Notes: generated by a model not told the origin, from the letters alone. Shown: positions 1-13,066, counted from the first letter of the stretch. The stretch: 64,000 nucleotides of DNA from Litomosoides sigmodontis (GCA_963070105.1 OY718803.1:2834507-2898506); one strand, 5' to 3'. A program made the numbers and translations.

Positions 1-359
1 ATAAATAACATATGCTTTTGCCGAAAAAAGAAAAAAAATTCAAATATTATAGCGCAGCAATCTGCAATGAGTATAAGGCGTTTAATGTGATGCACAAAAA
101 AAAAATCGGAGTATGAAGTTTAAAACCCAGTTTTAGATTTTCGGTTGTCAGTTAAAAACCGTTTTTTTCAGTTTTAATAAAACTGATTGTTTCATTCTGC
201 ACCAGTCCGTCCATTTTCCTGACCACTATGTTTGTGACTAATGAAGCACCAAAATGAACTGACTACCCCCCTTCAAAAAATAAAGAAAAAGTGAGAACAA
301 AGTAGCGAAAGTTATTTGTAAACACAATATTTAAAAATCGAACATATTCGGTAACTTAC

Positions 360-3023
360 TTTGAATTAGAAACATGAGAATGAGGCAAGTCTTCCGCAAG
401 CTCATGCATGTCAGGACGACAAGTTGGACAACGAGAATCTGGATCCGGATGACACTGTGGGCTTTTGTATGCTGACAATCCCATACATAGACATGCATTA
501 AATGAGGAGTACTCCATCAGCTAAACAAATAAAATAAAACAACAATATCACGTGATGTAGAAAAGAAAGCTATGATCCGCTACATAATAACCACCACTGC
601 ACAGTCAAGTTCACTAAAAGTTGAGCTGAATATTCTATCAACATCACACATTTGCAGTTCGATTCAATCTCCCCAATTAGCAGTGCAATTCTACTTCGCT
701 ATGAATTAGATAAATAACCTTATACACACGAGCGTTTTCATGTTTGAACAATTCAATCAGTTGATACCAACGCTTTTCACTAAAATATTCGTCGTAAGCT
801 CGGCTTTTGGACGGAATTCCGAAACCAATGAGACCCATAACCTTCAAGAAAGAACACTGAAAGCACAAAATTAACAACGGCTTTTTAATATGGAATATTG
901 GAAACAACCCACGGTAAAGTTTCAGTTAAAATGAATTACATTCTTTCCTATTCGCAGCTAATCCTAAAAACTTCCAGATTTAATCACAAAAACATTAAGG
1001 TATAATACTCATCCCTATCTTCTCTCAGCATATGTCACTATAAGAGTGTGCAATTTGGTTCAACAAAAAATATAATTAGTTACTTTCACAACTTGTTCGC
1101 TCCATTGATCTTTCGATAAACTGGCCAAAAATTTTCGGGCGTAATGCACAGCCTCTAAACGTTTACCTGAAATGTAATTTTCTTTTCTTGTAAGATCTGT
1201 CACCTTATATAGACATGGTGGAATTAAAAATGTAATGCGATCAACAAGAGATAATTTTTTATTTCCCAAAAATGTTTTGAGAATTTTTGGTCCAAACTGA
1301 AGCTAGCTGAAAAGCGTGTGTGAACCATAAAAAAGTGCACCTCGCCGCACTAATTCAATGCAGTCCTGCAAGCGAACTGTGGTTTCTAGCGTGCTTTTCA
1401 AGCGACGCAACTTCGATTTGTTATCAGCAATCCATTCTAAGCATCGATCGGTTTCATGACGCGACAAGCTATCTTCTACCTGCAAACTCTACCGAAGAAA
1501 CTCATAACATACTGTTTTTTTTAATATTGATACTGTGGTAAACGTTATATACATGTATACATTTTATATTATATATAATAAAAAATAGTCAACAAATATA
1601 AATTCAAACAATGCGAGATTGGAAACTCGAAAGAGTGCCACTTACTTGCTTCGCAATCATGAAAACGGTTTTATTACACATGTCTTCTACATTCGCTTGC
1701 TCGGCTAACTTTTGCGCAGTTTCAAAATAACCTGAGCGCAGCAAATAATCGATAATCAAGCGACTAATGCGCTGACTACGCCAAGTTTCCTGCTTTGAAA
1801 CATCTGTTGTGTTAGCCTGAAAATTTATATCACCGCTTCTTAGTTTGAAACATCCACTAACTGTTTCCACCAACATTCAGCGCAAACAAATATGAACAAG
1901 TACTATTTAACCCATAAATATTTGATTTCTGAAGGCCATTTTGGAAATACATTGTAATAAACGAGAATATTTGGCGTTCCTTACTGATAAACCTTCTAAT
2001 TCCAATTATCATTATAAACACCATGATTAGTAAATGCATAATTTCCAAAAGGAAATAAGAGACAAAGATAGACTCGTTAACAGTAGATCGTTCGTAACCA
2101 AAGCATTCCGCTATCTTTAATGGCGTCCCTCATCTCATCTCTTCCGCTGAACATTTCCTGAAACTAATAAAAAGAGTAGTGCTCCAGAACCTGTTGTAGA
2201 TATTTGATTCGCGTATCCAAGAGGTCAATCAATCCCATTTCTTCATCCATGACTTGTTTGAAAGAACCAAAGAGTTCTTCAAAGCGCACAAAATAAGCAT
2301 CCATTTTTCGCTTAACCTATAATTTTACACGGCTAAACAAAAAAATTTAATATATAGTAAAAAAACTGATGCAGTGATAAAAAAAATAATGTATCATTAA
2401 TAAAATGCAACTTTTAACAGCATTAGTCCATTTCGCTTTCAGCGATCTTTGCTTGCCTTTAGGCTTTTTCAGTAAGAAATCAAAAAAATTTTTTTCCCAA
2501 CGACAAAATATGTAAAAAATGCATTGGAATCTGACTAAAATCAAATTAACTAAATGTATGGTGTAGTGCAAAATTTATTAAAGAATCATTTAGTACAGTA
2601 ATATATGATATGTGCGCACACATTTTCTACGAAAATGAAATATATAAAAATTGCGAATGCACAAAAGGATGAAAACTTACATCCCGTTTGTAAATAGGTT
2701 TAGTACCATCACCCCTCATAGTTTTTGCTACTGACTCAGCACTTTCCTTCAAGTAATGATTATTTTTTTCTATTGTCTTTTGCGATAAACGAAATCGTTT
2801 GTTGAACAATTCATATGGCACTTTAAGCGATGTATACTCGAGCGCTGTTATTTCATCAGGCTTTAACTGTTCCGAACTTTGGGCTAAATACGCAAAAATT
2901 AAAAAGTTTTTAAATCAAAAAATATGAAGTTATCATCTTCTCATGCTATCTATAACAGATGACACGAAATTAACAACAATTATGCGAACTTGAATCCTGA
3001 GATGGTGAGCTGGAGGACATCAT
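360..3023 (-). CDS. MAEA: MAEA (macrophage erythroblast attacher / GID9-type E3 ligase subunit), 3' end off window
   Basis: Subunit of the CTLH/GID ubiquitin-ligase complex. Exons, read 5' to 3' on minus: 2990-3023 (tentative start), 2681-2883, 2191-2316, 1646-1816, 1341-1479, 1084-1166, 719-856, 360-520. All junctions are GT-AG and in phase, giving about 351 residues against about 396 in human. The N-terminal part has SLKVPYELFNKRFR, like the family's VPYETLNKRFR. A LisH-type segment follows (RLIIDYLLRSGYFETAQKLA), then a CTLH segment (RHETDRCLEWIADNKSKLRR and GKRLEAVHYARKFL). The last visible exon holds GLSAYKSPQC and a CPTC pair, the start of the GID RING-like region. The exon ends in phase 2 at a GTAAGT donor, so the last 50-70 residues lie left of base 1. 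Family assignment is firm. The first exon (MMSSSSPSQD...) is weaker because its donor, GTTCGC, is poor. Confidence 0.9.
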
Positions 3024-4403
3024 GGACCTCTTTGTACTGTACTCTGCGCCTTCGACTCCACTGCAGTCAAAAGTACCAACACCTGTCAACAACCGTTGAG
3101 AATACCGAGAGAATGCGCAAACCAACTGCAGCAACACTGAACAATTAATCGCATTAATGTTAATTTATTATCATCAAATATAACATGGCCATTGAAAAAT
3201 TGATATCTGCAACACACTTCAACATCTCCCGAAAGTTACTAAATCTGGACAATTTGGTATCGGATCTAGCATAAGAAAACTGTGACAGATCAAAATAATA
3301 GTACTCAAGTATCACATTAATCAAAAAACATTTTTCTTCGTTTCCATCGATCTGTCGAGAAGATGACAAACAATTAAATTGACGTAATGTGACGTAATGT
3401 CCTGACTATTACGCTGCGTTAATGCTTCGCCACAAAAATTGTGCACCGTGATGTAATATCGTTATCTCATCTTTAAAAGTTACACCGCCTAATGCAGCGT
3501 CATAGTGTCTTCGTATTGCAACTGAGTAAACTCACGCATTGTACGTGAGCTAATATTGCTAGTGGTTAATAGTATACCTTATAGCACAGTGACGCAGTGT
3601 GTACTTCCTAAACAGTTTTAGCAATTTTTCTCCCTCTATGTAAATTCAAATTAACATTTTGGTGACACACACATTACATCGCCACCCTTTTTTAAAAGTT
3701 ATTAGGAAGATGTGCTATTAATTGTGTCACATTTCGAAGTGTTATGTGCTACTTTAACGGTTCCCTAATGTATTATAGCATCTCCAATGTTATCACCTTT
3801 TCAATTTACTACTTTCATCGTTTTGTGGATGCTCAAATTTTGTTCCCTTCGTATTATTTTCAAGATTATTTTGAACTTTGATAAAAATTTTTCAAGCCAG
3901 GCAAGAGTGCAGCAAACCTTTTAAAATAAGATACAAGACCCATATTTAATAACTGTACTAGTATGAACATTTTAAACAAAACAATGTGCTTTAAAAATGG
4001 CAATTATCATTGACACGGACCATCCATTACCAGGCTCCTTTTTGGTCCCTCCTATTAGGAACGTATATAATTATTACTGTAATAAACAACCAGCTCCTAC
4101 ATTACTGAGTATTTAAAAAAAATGCATATGTTTAACCAAATGTTTCCAGCCATAAATCTTATTTTAAGGAAAACAAATGCGGAATTTCAGGTCAAAGAAG
4201 TCACTGAAGATGATAAGAAAAAATGAGTAATAAGGAAAAAAACTATGCAAAAAGGAATTTATTCTTCAACAGTTATTTTAGATAATGAATAGAGCACAAG
4301 TTGCTGTATATCACGATAACATCACTTTTCAAATAGCTGACAGCGATGGAATCTCCTAAAAATTATTGTACATAGGCAAAAACAAATGTGAGCAAAAAAC
4401 TAA
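3024..4403. other. Intergenic stretch upstream of MAEA
   Basis: No convincing coding exon on either strand. It lies between the 5' end of MAEA and the 3' end of the CCDC28-like gene, both on minus, so the MAEA promoter should be here. The only structured element I see is a tandem TGACGTAAT pair near 3380. Confidence 0.5.
3380..3399. promoter_or_regulatory. Tandem TGACGTAAT motif (bZIP-like site)
   Basis: The 10-base unit TGACGTAATG occurs twice head to tail, the second copy ending in T. TGACGTAA is the half-CRE/PAR-bZIP type core. It lies about 360 bp upstream of the proposed MAEA start. Function is inferred from the motif only. Confidence 0.35.
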
Positions 4404-5883
4404 TTATAACTGCTCTCTCATCATTTCTCCGTCCTTTTCTTCTGCAAGAGCAACAGCCATTCTATCTTCTTCCTTCACATCCTTTATATCATTTGCGCGG
4501 AAAGACATATCATATCTGTACAATGTAAAACAAATTAGATCCCATGCATAAAACTTTATGAAAATGTGGAATTCTTCATTTTCAACTTTAGGGACTTACC
4601 ACAGATCTTGAGAACTTTCAGCATGTCAAAGCACCTATCTTCAAAAAGTTAATATTACTGAATTCGAAATGGAACATTTACAATGACGTAATAGCAAATA
4701 CCATAGTTTTAGCATTTCGTGAAACAGAATTAGCAAGATAAAAGAACTAACAGAAAGCAATGCAGCTTATCGAGCTTTCGAAAAAGCAAATCGTATTGTT
4801 CGTCAAGTTGTCCATTATCGCTACAAAAGAATTTTAAAATAATCGATATCTTTGCTGTTATCGTACTTGGTAATTTACAAAAAAGTTACCTGAACGTGGA
4901 GAAATTTGGGGCTTGTATTTTATGCAATTTCACATGAAATGAAGTCAAATTTTCCATTTCTTCTCTTGCCTCCCGCATCATTTTCAGTTTTTCCTCATCC
5001 ACTGCAGAAAAACATTAAAATGAATCCAGAAATTAGGCCAAACAACAAAATTACTTGTTTTCTTGTTCAAAATTAATCTCCTTGTAATCTGCAGTTACGT
5101 CTAATTTGTTAGCAGATTCCATACTTCCACAAGAGATGGAAACCACTACACCCATCATCGTAGACTTCAGCTTCATGATATAAAGTATTAGTTAGAAAAG
5201 GTTTGCCCTGCACTTTCCAAACATTACTTGCAAAAATATCGGCAGTGTAAATAAGCTAAACTTACAAGCACACATTCTTCCTGATCGAAAATTGTCCACT
5301 AACGCAGTAAGCGACTGTTCCAGAGCTTCAATTTCAGCAGCATTATCCGGCTCTAGATCTATCTGATCCAGACCGCTTACTGTACTACTAGTTTTTTTAA
5401 GCATGTCGTTGGCATCGCATTTCATTTTTTGGTCAGTTTTATCTATTCCGTGAATGACATCAACGGGTGGTGTTGTAGCAGTCATCAATTCATACCATTC
5501 ATCTTAAATAACTGCTTGCCTAAGCATTCTGCACTATTCTATTATCATCTGTCACCACAAATCATTGAGTTAAATAAATTTAAAATTAAATGTTATATTG
5601 ACTCATCGGAAATAAGTTTTAGAAACTAAATCTGTTTACCATTTAAATCAAGGAAATAAAATAAAATCATCAGCATAACTAATTATTATCCACTTCCGCA
5701 TGTAAACGAAAATCGCAAAACTAAGAAGGCAAAAAACAAATGCGCACACACAACAGTTTACCATGTTTGCCATTTTCATTGACATCATCCACGCTTCCTT
5801 CCTTATGTGGTAACAGCAAGACAGATGGCCGAGAAAATCGTTTGTCGGTTCTGTCGCCACTGCTATCTATGGGATCATTTTTC
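4404..5883 (-). CDS. CCDC28-like coiled-coil protein (5' end not resolved)
   Basis: Exons on minus: 5762-5883, 5266-5502, 4890-5001, 4752-4820, 4404-4515, all joined in phase at GT-AG sites. The diagnostic part is IEALEQSLTALVDNFRSGRM, then EEKLKMMREAREEMENLTSF, then NGQLDEQYDLLFRKLDKLH. These match in order the conserved block of vertebrate CCDC28A/B (MERGLLKLLDDFHSGKL, then EQMEHV..., then LDRLLSDLEELN...QKLH). CCDC28B is a modifier of Bardet-Biedl ciliopathy and acts in cilium length control, so a ciliary role is possible here. The first exon was not found: no phase-2 donor follows the ATG at 5966. The last exon (RANDIKDVKEEDRMAVALAE) depends on a GTTAGT donor; if that is not used, the reading frame stops at 4730. 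Similarity is short and recalled, so the family call is moderate. Confidence 0.6.
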
Positions 5884-7040
5884 CTAAAAATTATTGATTG
5901 CTTAAAATTACAAGAGTATGTAACTGAGGAACTATATATTTGGTAGACATTCTTTCCAGGTCGCATTAGTTAAATAATTTATATGGAATATAATTTAATT
6001 CCATTATTACATAACAGGAAAATGAAAACGAATGGACAGATATCGAATACTTCGAAGTAAACGAAGCCGAAATTCTCGAAAGTCGATGCATTCTCCCACG
6101 CGTTCATTTAATTTGCAACAGTCTGTTTCAATTTCTTAACGATATTAACCATATCATATCGCAATGTGAACTCTGAGAGAGAATCGATAGGACGACACAT
6201 GAAGCTACGTAAGTAATACCGAAATAGTTCGACAAAACTTCTGCAAAGGAAACAGTAAGGATATTACAATTTGTGCAGTTACCATTCCCACGCTATTGCT
6301 TACATACTCAAATTACTAACACTCATGAAGAATAGCTCCATTCCACCTCAAATTCAAACATACAAATATGAATTTTGGTTCAATCACTACTTTTTAGATC
6401 CCTATTTCAAATACTATTCACTCATTTTTTGTTATATTTGGTGTAGGGTGATTTCAATTATATCCAAATATTTTTTCTTCTCGTAAAAAAGCTAAATTCA
6501 ATTTCTTCAAATTTGTTTTTTATGTGAATGAATGTTAAAATAAACGCTCTCACGTTTGAACAAATATACCACACAAGACATTATCACGCAGCAAAAAAAT
6601 ATATTTTAGCAACTTGCACACGTTAACAATAGCAATATAGACTGCATGCGTTCGCTACACTCTCCTCGTCTAACACTCATGTATTCCTAATCTTAGCGAT
6701 CTCTAACGAATCAACAAAACCCACGGTATTTTCCAAGTCGTCATGTTATTTTCCACTGAATTTCAACATTCTTCCCTACGTGTACCACGACGCATCTTTC
6801 TGATTTAACGTAAACGATAGGCAATATGAAAGATGTGAAAAATTGTTAAATTATTTTGAAAGGCCTCTGGAAAAAAGCTGAATTTAGAATATATTTGACT
6901 GAAAAAAAAGCTAAATTTATGCAGCAAATTTATTTTAGTGAAACGCATGAGGTATAGTGTCCTGCAAATCAACAAATTTAATAAAATAAAATCTGATTTC
7001 TTTTCATCGTATTGATGTTTTGTTCGCATCACGACAGTCC
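5884..7040. other. Intergenic, AT-rich
   Basis: No supported exon. The unresolved first exon and promoter of the CCDC28-like gene should be here. Open frames at 6271-6486 and 6805-7032 have no recognisable protein features. Confidence 0.4.
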
Positions 7041-7160
7041 TGGCAAATTAAAATTACCGACTTTGCTTCAGCGCAAAAGATTGGCTCCGAAATTATGCAA
7101 CCGGCAAAACGGAGGGCTTCACCGGAAATACTGCGTACAGATGAGATGTTCGTACAGATG
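7041..7160 (+). pseudogene. Protein-kinase activation-segment relic (DFA instead of DFG)
   Basis: The frame reads WQIKITDFASAQKIGSEI, then about 7 residues, then RASPEILRTDEMF. This matches the catalytic-core pattern [VI]KI.DFG.A.K...(about 20)..APE[IV]L with normal spacing. The resemblance is closest to the giant muscle kinases (twitchin/obscurin/UNC-89 type), some of which carry SPE. The metal-binding Gly is replaced by Ala. I find no neighbouring exons carrying the VAIK or HRD parts, so I treat it as a fragment. It could alternatively be a lone exon of an unrecognised pseudokinase. Confidence 0.45.
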
Positions 7161-7300
7161 TTCTGTATATTGCAATCCTTTTTCTTTTTGTTCCCACTAC
7201 TTCATTTGATTTAGTGGCTAGTTCGATATTCCCTCTAGTTGAAATTAAACTAATGCTTCTTGAAGCTAACTGCTTTGAACATTCCGTTGCAAACTTTACG

Positions 7301-7600
7301 TTGGTGCACGTGTTTTCTTGCGTGAGATGGTAGATGTGATGAGAGCCTGAATCGCTTACTGCATGCGTTTGCTACATCGATAAGTTCTTTCATCGGCCAT
7401 ATGCCGGATTCAGATGGCACAACATATTGAATTGCTTATTGCATATGCCACAATGATAACATTTTTCGTCCACATGCATGTTCGCATGAATTCACTGATT
7501 ACTGGAGATGTTGAATTGCTTACCGCATATTCCACATTTGAATAGTGTTCTCTTTGTCTCCATGCCGCTCAACACAGTCATTGCTCCGCCACTGCCATTT
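7301..7600 (-). pseudogene. Decayed C2H2 zinc-finger array (three finger relics)
   Basis: Reading minus from 7600 downward: finger A is FKCGICGKQFNISSNQ, a stop codon, then IHANMH, with exact C-x2-C-x12-H-x3-H spacing. Finger B is YHCGICNKQFNMLCHLN. It continues only after a frameshift as HMADERTYRC and has lost its second His. Finger C, in the original frame again, is CSKRFRLSSHLPSHARKH, a proper second half whose first Cys is in the other frame. One in-frame stop and at least one frameshift in 300 bp mean it cannot be translated as one protein. The parent family is C2H2 transcription factors; the particular parent is unknown. Confidence 0.7.
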
Positions 7601-8524
7601 TGCGACTGATCATTTGCGCTGTCTGTTCGCATTATTTATTGCATTGCTGCATGCGTTACCGAATTAATTTTAGTTATTACGTGATTTATATTTTAACTTT
7701 ATTTCCTCTACGTTCTTTATTCAACTATTTCATGGTACATCTCTTACTTCCTTACTTCCATTTCTTAAACTTAACTCTCAGAGTAATTTTTTTAATCAAC
7801 TTTCAAATTACATGTTATATTGCTTGTTCCATTTAATCTGTGCATCTTTCACGTAGCGAATATGCTGCGAAAAATCTACAAAGATGTAATGCAAATGCAT
7901 CTTTGTAAATGCAAGTGCAAAACACCGCTAGTCAAATTTCCTCAATTACTAGTCTCCCGACCAATTAATTATCTTAGTAACAGAATTAAACTTTCAAGAT
8001 TAAATTAATTTCATTAAACAATTGCCAGGTGTGGCTAAGTGCTGATAAAGATGATTAAACCACACATACACCTTGGCTAATTTTAGCATGTCAGTCTGAC
8101 AAGGTGCGGTGCGTTCAGTACGCCTTGTGCTAATTCGCGGTTGGCCGTTCTTTCTTGCATTCACATAACGCTCAACTGCTTTCAAGTAGTAAGTTATGTA
8201 AAAGTTGATCTGAATCTGAAATTATCTGCTTCTGTTGGGTGTGAATCCGATTCTATCACTTGTTTTTCTCTTATATGGCAAATGTTATTTAGGGATATTT
8301 ATATGGCTGAATGGTAGAGTGATTTTAGTATTATATTACTCTATTTCATTATCAAATCATTCTGATAACCGATCTGTTCATTCATCATTTGTGTAATATC
8401 ACACTGTCTTGCACGATGGCAATGATTTGCTATGTAATTGTTGCAAATGAAGTTAAAAGGTACAAATGAGAATTTCTTGCTTGACGGCACAACTGTGTTC
8501 ACTATTGATTTCAGAAATTGAGAC
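7601..8524. other. Intergenic upstream of the HBS1-like gene
   Basis: No supported gene. A minus-strand open frame at 8000-8185 has no recognisable domain. The stretch should contain the HBS1-like promoter and 5' UTR. Confidence 0.4.
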
Positions 8525-11500
8525 ATGTCTCGGCATCGCAATGTCCGTAATATGAACTACGATGAAGGTTATTATTACCGCTCTTGTTTGCTGTTAGTTT
8601 AGAGAAACAGTGATGTCAGTTTCTTACTTACTTAATATAAGTGGTGTAGGATGATGCCTCTCTCTCTCTCTTTTTTCATATCAAAAATAGAGCATTTGGA
8701 TGACACTATACTCAATAGGTGTTCACTGTGATGAATTGATTGATTGGAAACTTTTGTTACTTTTAATATTTTAATATTGTATTTGAGAACGAGATGACAA
8801 GGATGATGAAGAATTTCACCGATACAGCATCTCAACGGATGATGAGACAGTTTCTTCTGGTACAGGTATCTCTCTTTCACTGTTGTTAATATAGCGCTAC
8901 ATTTAAGACACTAGTGTTTACTCTATGGTTCGATGTTCTGTCATTTTGTGAAATTTAGCTTCACCTTTCCTATTTCTTTTTTACTTTTTGTCTGCAATAC
9001 GGACTGTCAGTAACTTAGTATTAAGCTCAGTTTTATGGCTTAGTAACAAGCAACGAGTAATAGCTTGTTTTTCTGAGCTCGCTTTATTTGTTCAAGTGGT
9101 GATTATTTATGTAGTTCACATCTAAAATAACTTTTACTTAATATTCTGTGAAGCATAGCAGGACGACTTCTTTTTTATTACTTTGTTTCTATGTAAACTT
9201 CAACTTATTTAGTTTATTATTACACTTATTTTCAGAAGATTACATATATAAGCGGGTGCATACAAACTCTTTTAATAATAAGGTCGGCTTTTGCATTGGA
9301 GATTTTATCCCTGAAGAAGGCCTTCCGGAACTGGTTAATGACTTTGTCGATTATTCTCGAGATAGTTGCGCTGGCAGGGCATGTGTTCAGCAAGGTCGTA
9401 AAGATGGTGAGTCTGCAATGATGAATACGTCCATGCTGCTTATTTCTCACTTTATGTTTTTCATTGTAGAAGATGTGGTAATTTTAAACACTTAATATTT
9501 ACCACCCTTCTAACTTTGTCTTTTAGAGTTAGCAGAGCAGAATACATCAAGGGACTGTCAGTCAGTTAAAAGTGGAGTCAAGGAGATTCCATTTCGGGAG
9601 CAAATGATAAAACAAGAATCGAAGGAGGCAAGCACGGTGGGTAGCCCCTTGAATGATCTGGTGTTATCTTTCCAACATTCATTTGTTTTTAATATGTTTC
9701 TTTGATTAATTTTCTAAAGAAAACAGACATAAAGCACTGTTAGTTATTGTTTTTGCGGACAACCATCTACCGAAAAACTAGCAGAAGCTTCCAATAACTG
9801 GTGGTATATGCTTATATCTGTCAGTACACCGATTTGTGCACTAATACATATTATGTCATTCAAATATATCAACTAATATGTTATTTTCTAATAGAACGGC
9901 CATAGTGAATACTTACCAGAAATATCACATATGGAAAATTTGCAACTATCAGAATGCATGGGAAGAAACACGCAGAAAAAATTTCTGGACCAAATACCAA
10001 AAACGAGTGGTAGTAGCAGAAGGCTAAGTGCTCTTGGTATTGCACTAAATTCTACTGTACAGCCTCCTAGGTCATTTTACAATATATTGTTTAGCTTTGC
10101 TGTTATGTATGACACGTTTTTTAATTTACGTAAATGTGCTTGGACAAGTTATGCTGTAATGGCGAATATTTTAGAGTGAAACAGTTCCTTCAACAAGGCA
10201 AGCCAATAGTTAATGTGGTCATTGTTGGTCATGTAGATGCTGGGAAAAGTACTCTAGTGGGGCATCTTCTGTATCAGGTATGCTTTCAGTTTTCTTTAAA
10301 ACATGAGGATTAAAATAACTAAACTGGAAAAAATGCCGAGTTCATGTCAAAAAATTGAATGTATTATACTGCGTAGTTTACATTAATTTATGCGGCATTT
10401 TGTTGTACCGAATGTGTTAGTTGAAAGTATTTAAATTGCTGTTAATTAACTAATCAAAACCATCGTCATTTATTCATGGGGTGATTTAACATTAAATTGA
10501 AATTGCTATAGCATAAGCTTCTTTCTTGAATAAGTACTATATTGATGTGCTTATGTAAGACATTATATTACAGGTAGGTAATGTCGATGAGCGAACTATG
10601 CATAAATACAAACAAGAGTCTGCTAAGATTGGCAAATCATCGTTTGCATACGCTTGGGTCCTTGACCACACGCTCGTATGTTATCATTTGCATTTTTAGT
10701 AAAAATTGATAGCTGTCTGTGTGAAGCAGGAGGTAAATTTGTTTTTTGAAAAAGGAATTTGTATTTTCTTGTGTTATTTTGTATGAAAAAATAGATCCAG
10801 CTTAGGAAGAGAGACAACGAGGTGTAACAATGGATATTGCGCGGACAGTCTTTGAAACTGAACATCGTAAAATCTTCATCCTTGATGCACCAGGTCACAA
10901 GGATTTCATTCCCAATATGATCACGGGTATTCATATTTCATTTATTTCATAATTGATTCCTTTCCTTTTTTTGTTGAGAGCATTTTAATCCATACAAAGG
11001 ACATGCATTGCTTAATACGAACTGACAAGTTCTATATTAAAGAGAGTCGTATTTCAGACTGAATTTGCAGTTTCGATTTTTGAGAAGACGGTAGGATTAC
11101 TGGCAATTCACTTATTAGGAATTTATATCCTTTAGGTGCTGCTGAAGCAGATGCTGGTATATTGGTTATTAATGCAACTCGTGGCGAATTCGAGACTGGA
11201 TTCAATCAAGGAGGCCAAACGAGAGAACATGCTATTTTACTTAGGTCGCTGGGTAAGTTTGTGGCTTGCTATGCAGTCAGATTATTTCCTTGTCCTTTAA
11301 ATTGAAGATTCAGCACTACATTTTCAAAGCACTTAAATATTTGCTCATTGAAAGCAGAAAGGACTGCAGAAATTTTTTATAGGAGTAGGTGAACTATTAG
11401 TTGCCATAAATAAGATGGATACTGTGAATTGGTCTCAGCAACGGTATGATGAACTTTGTGCAACGCTGGAGGTCTTTCTTAGGAAGCAGGCTGCGTATTC

Positions 11501-13066
11501 AACAGTTAAATTTATTCCGCTTTCTGGATTAGATGGAATTAATTTAACAAAAGCACCATCTGATAGTCATTCATTGTGCAAGTGGTATCAAGGACCAACT
11601 TTGTTGCAATTAATGGGTGAATGCATTCTTAAGATTTCTAGAAATATGTACTGTTATGTAAAAAAGAGCGAATCAGCAACACTGGTAATGTGAAAAGTGC
11701 AGTGTGAACTTGACAACTTGTTTTTTCTAGATGAACTACAAGTCCCAATACGGTCAAAGGATCGCCATTTTCGAGCTGTTATTAATGATATATACAAAAC
11801 TTCGCCCTCAGTGCTTTCAGTAAACATAAAAATTGAAGCTGGTTTCGTAGAAAATGATGAGAAAGTGTATATAATGCCCAACGCAGATCCTGTAATTATC
11901 AAAGGTATTGTTGTTTTCTGTTTCTTTTTCGCACTAATCGTCGAGCTTTTCAAGAAAACCCGTAGTGTCCTCGTCTCCAACTTCACTAAATGTGACTAGT
12001 TTTAAGATTTATAAAAATTCATATAAAATAATAAGTCTCTGCACTTACCTTACATTTGGGATCTATTTTGCAGGAATAGTTGTGGAGGCCAGTTCTAACA
12101 AAGGTATTGGCTTTGCTGGTGATCAGGCTACCGTGACTTTGTCACCTGTTTCAAACATAGAACCCGATTCAATATGCATTGGCTACGTTCTTTGCCGTGG
12201 TGGACAGGTTATATTTTTTTTCTAAAACTATTTATCTCTTAGTAAAGTAATCAAATTGAAAGTGAAATTTTTTTGTTTTTCGTACATAATGTTTTTATTT
12301 ATCAGTTTTTATTCATCATTGCTGTTTGATTTGCGAGGAGCAATTCATTTTCTATCCGCAGAGTTCTTTATGTCATAGATTAATTAAAGTTTGCCCTTAT
12401 TGAACTGAACTTTTTAGATCTAAAATTTCTTACATGTATTTTAGGAATGTTTGATTCCTGGGAAGAAATATCTAGTGCGCATTGTCGTTTTTGACATTAT
12501 TGTGCCGATCATGAAAGGCACTAAAGCTGAGATTTTTGCACATTCATTGTGCGAGCCGTGCACCATTACGATGTTGAGAGCAGAATTGAGCAAGTCTACA
12601 GGCGAAGTGACGAGGCACAAACCTAGGTTCTTTTATTTGTCCTCTTTGTATTTGTCTTATTCATATCTCGCTTTGAAGAATAGGGAAATTTGTTTGGGAT
12701 TTATTACTCCTGTTGCTAATCTTCTCTACCCTCTCCAAGAAATCGCATGTCGTGTTGTGTCGCATCGTACTGTTTGTATGCTTGTTTGTCAGACTAATTC
12801 TGTGTTATCCGAAAGAACAATTTTAGTAATATTTTTGTTATGCCAGGTATATAATTGCTGGAATGTTCCAACCGCGTTATGATTGGCTAGTAACGATTAC
12901 GTATTTTAGAGTATTGACAAAAAATATGAGTGGAATGATTGAAATTGAAACAGAACGAGCTGTAAGTTTAGAACGGTATTCTGAATGCAGAGTGCTTGGT
13001 CGAGTGACACTCCGTTGTGCAGGACAGACTATTGCAGCAGGCATTATTGAGCAGAGATTGGATTGA
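8525..13066 (+). CDS. HBS1L: HBS1-like translational GTPase (Pelota/Dom34 partner), complete, 14 exons
   Basis: Ribosome-rescue GTPase of no-go and non-stop mRNA decay. It works with Pelota/Dom34 to split stalled ribosomes in the cytoplasm. Exons: 8525-8567, 8788-8865, 9236-9406, 9527-9636, 9895-10070, 10175-10277, 10574-10675, 10806-10926, 11136-11252, 11383-11616, 11731-11904, 12074-12207, 12445-12626, 12910-13066. The spliced length is 1902 nt, 633 residues (human about 684). The start [14 protein letters not shown] mirrors the conserved HBS1 N-terminus. G motifs are intact: [10 protein letters not shown] (G1), RGVTMD (G2), DAPGHKDF (G3), NKMD (G4), and SGLDG in the G5 region. EF-Tu-like beta-barrel domains II and III follow, with [14 protein letters not shown] and [11 protein letters not shown] near the C-terminus. 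All 13 introns are GT-AG and phase-matched, so the model is secure. Confidence 0.96.

Noticed and set aside
4600..4638. 39-nt minus-strand segment with acceptor- and donor-like ends in the last CCDC28-like intron
   Set aside because: Inclusion would put a stop in frame at once. It could be a poison exon but nothing beyond the splice-like ends supports it.
8000..8185. 61-residue minus-strand open frame
   Set aside because: No recognisable domain, no splice or expression support.
12627..12909. HBS1-like intron with a reading frame open for about 85 codons past exon 13
   Set aside because: The GT-AG splice to the conserved last exon is in phase and restores the family C-terminus; the open frame is chance.
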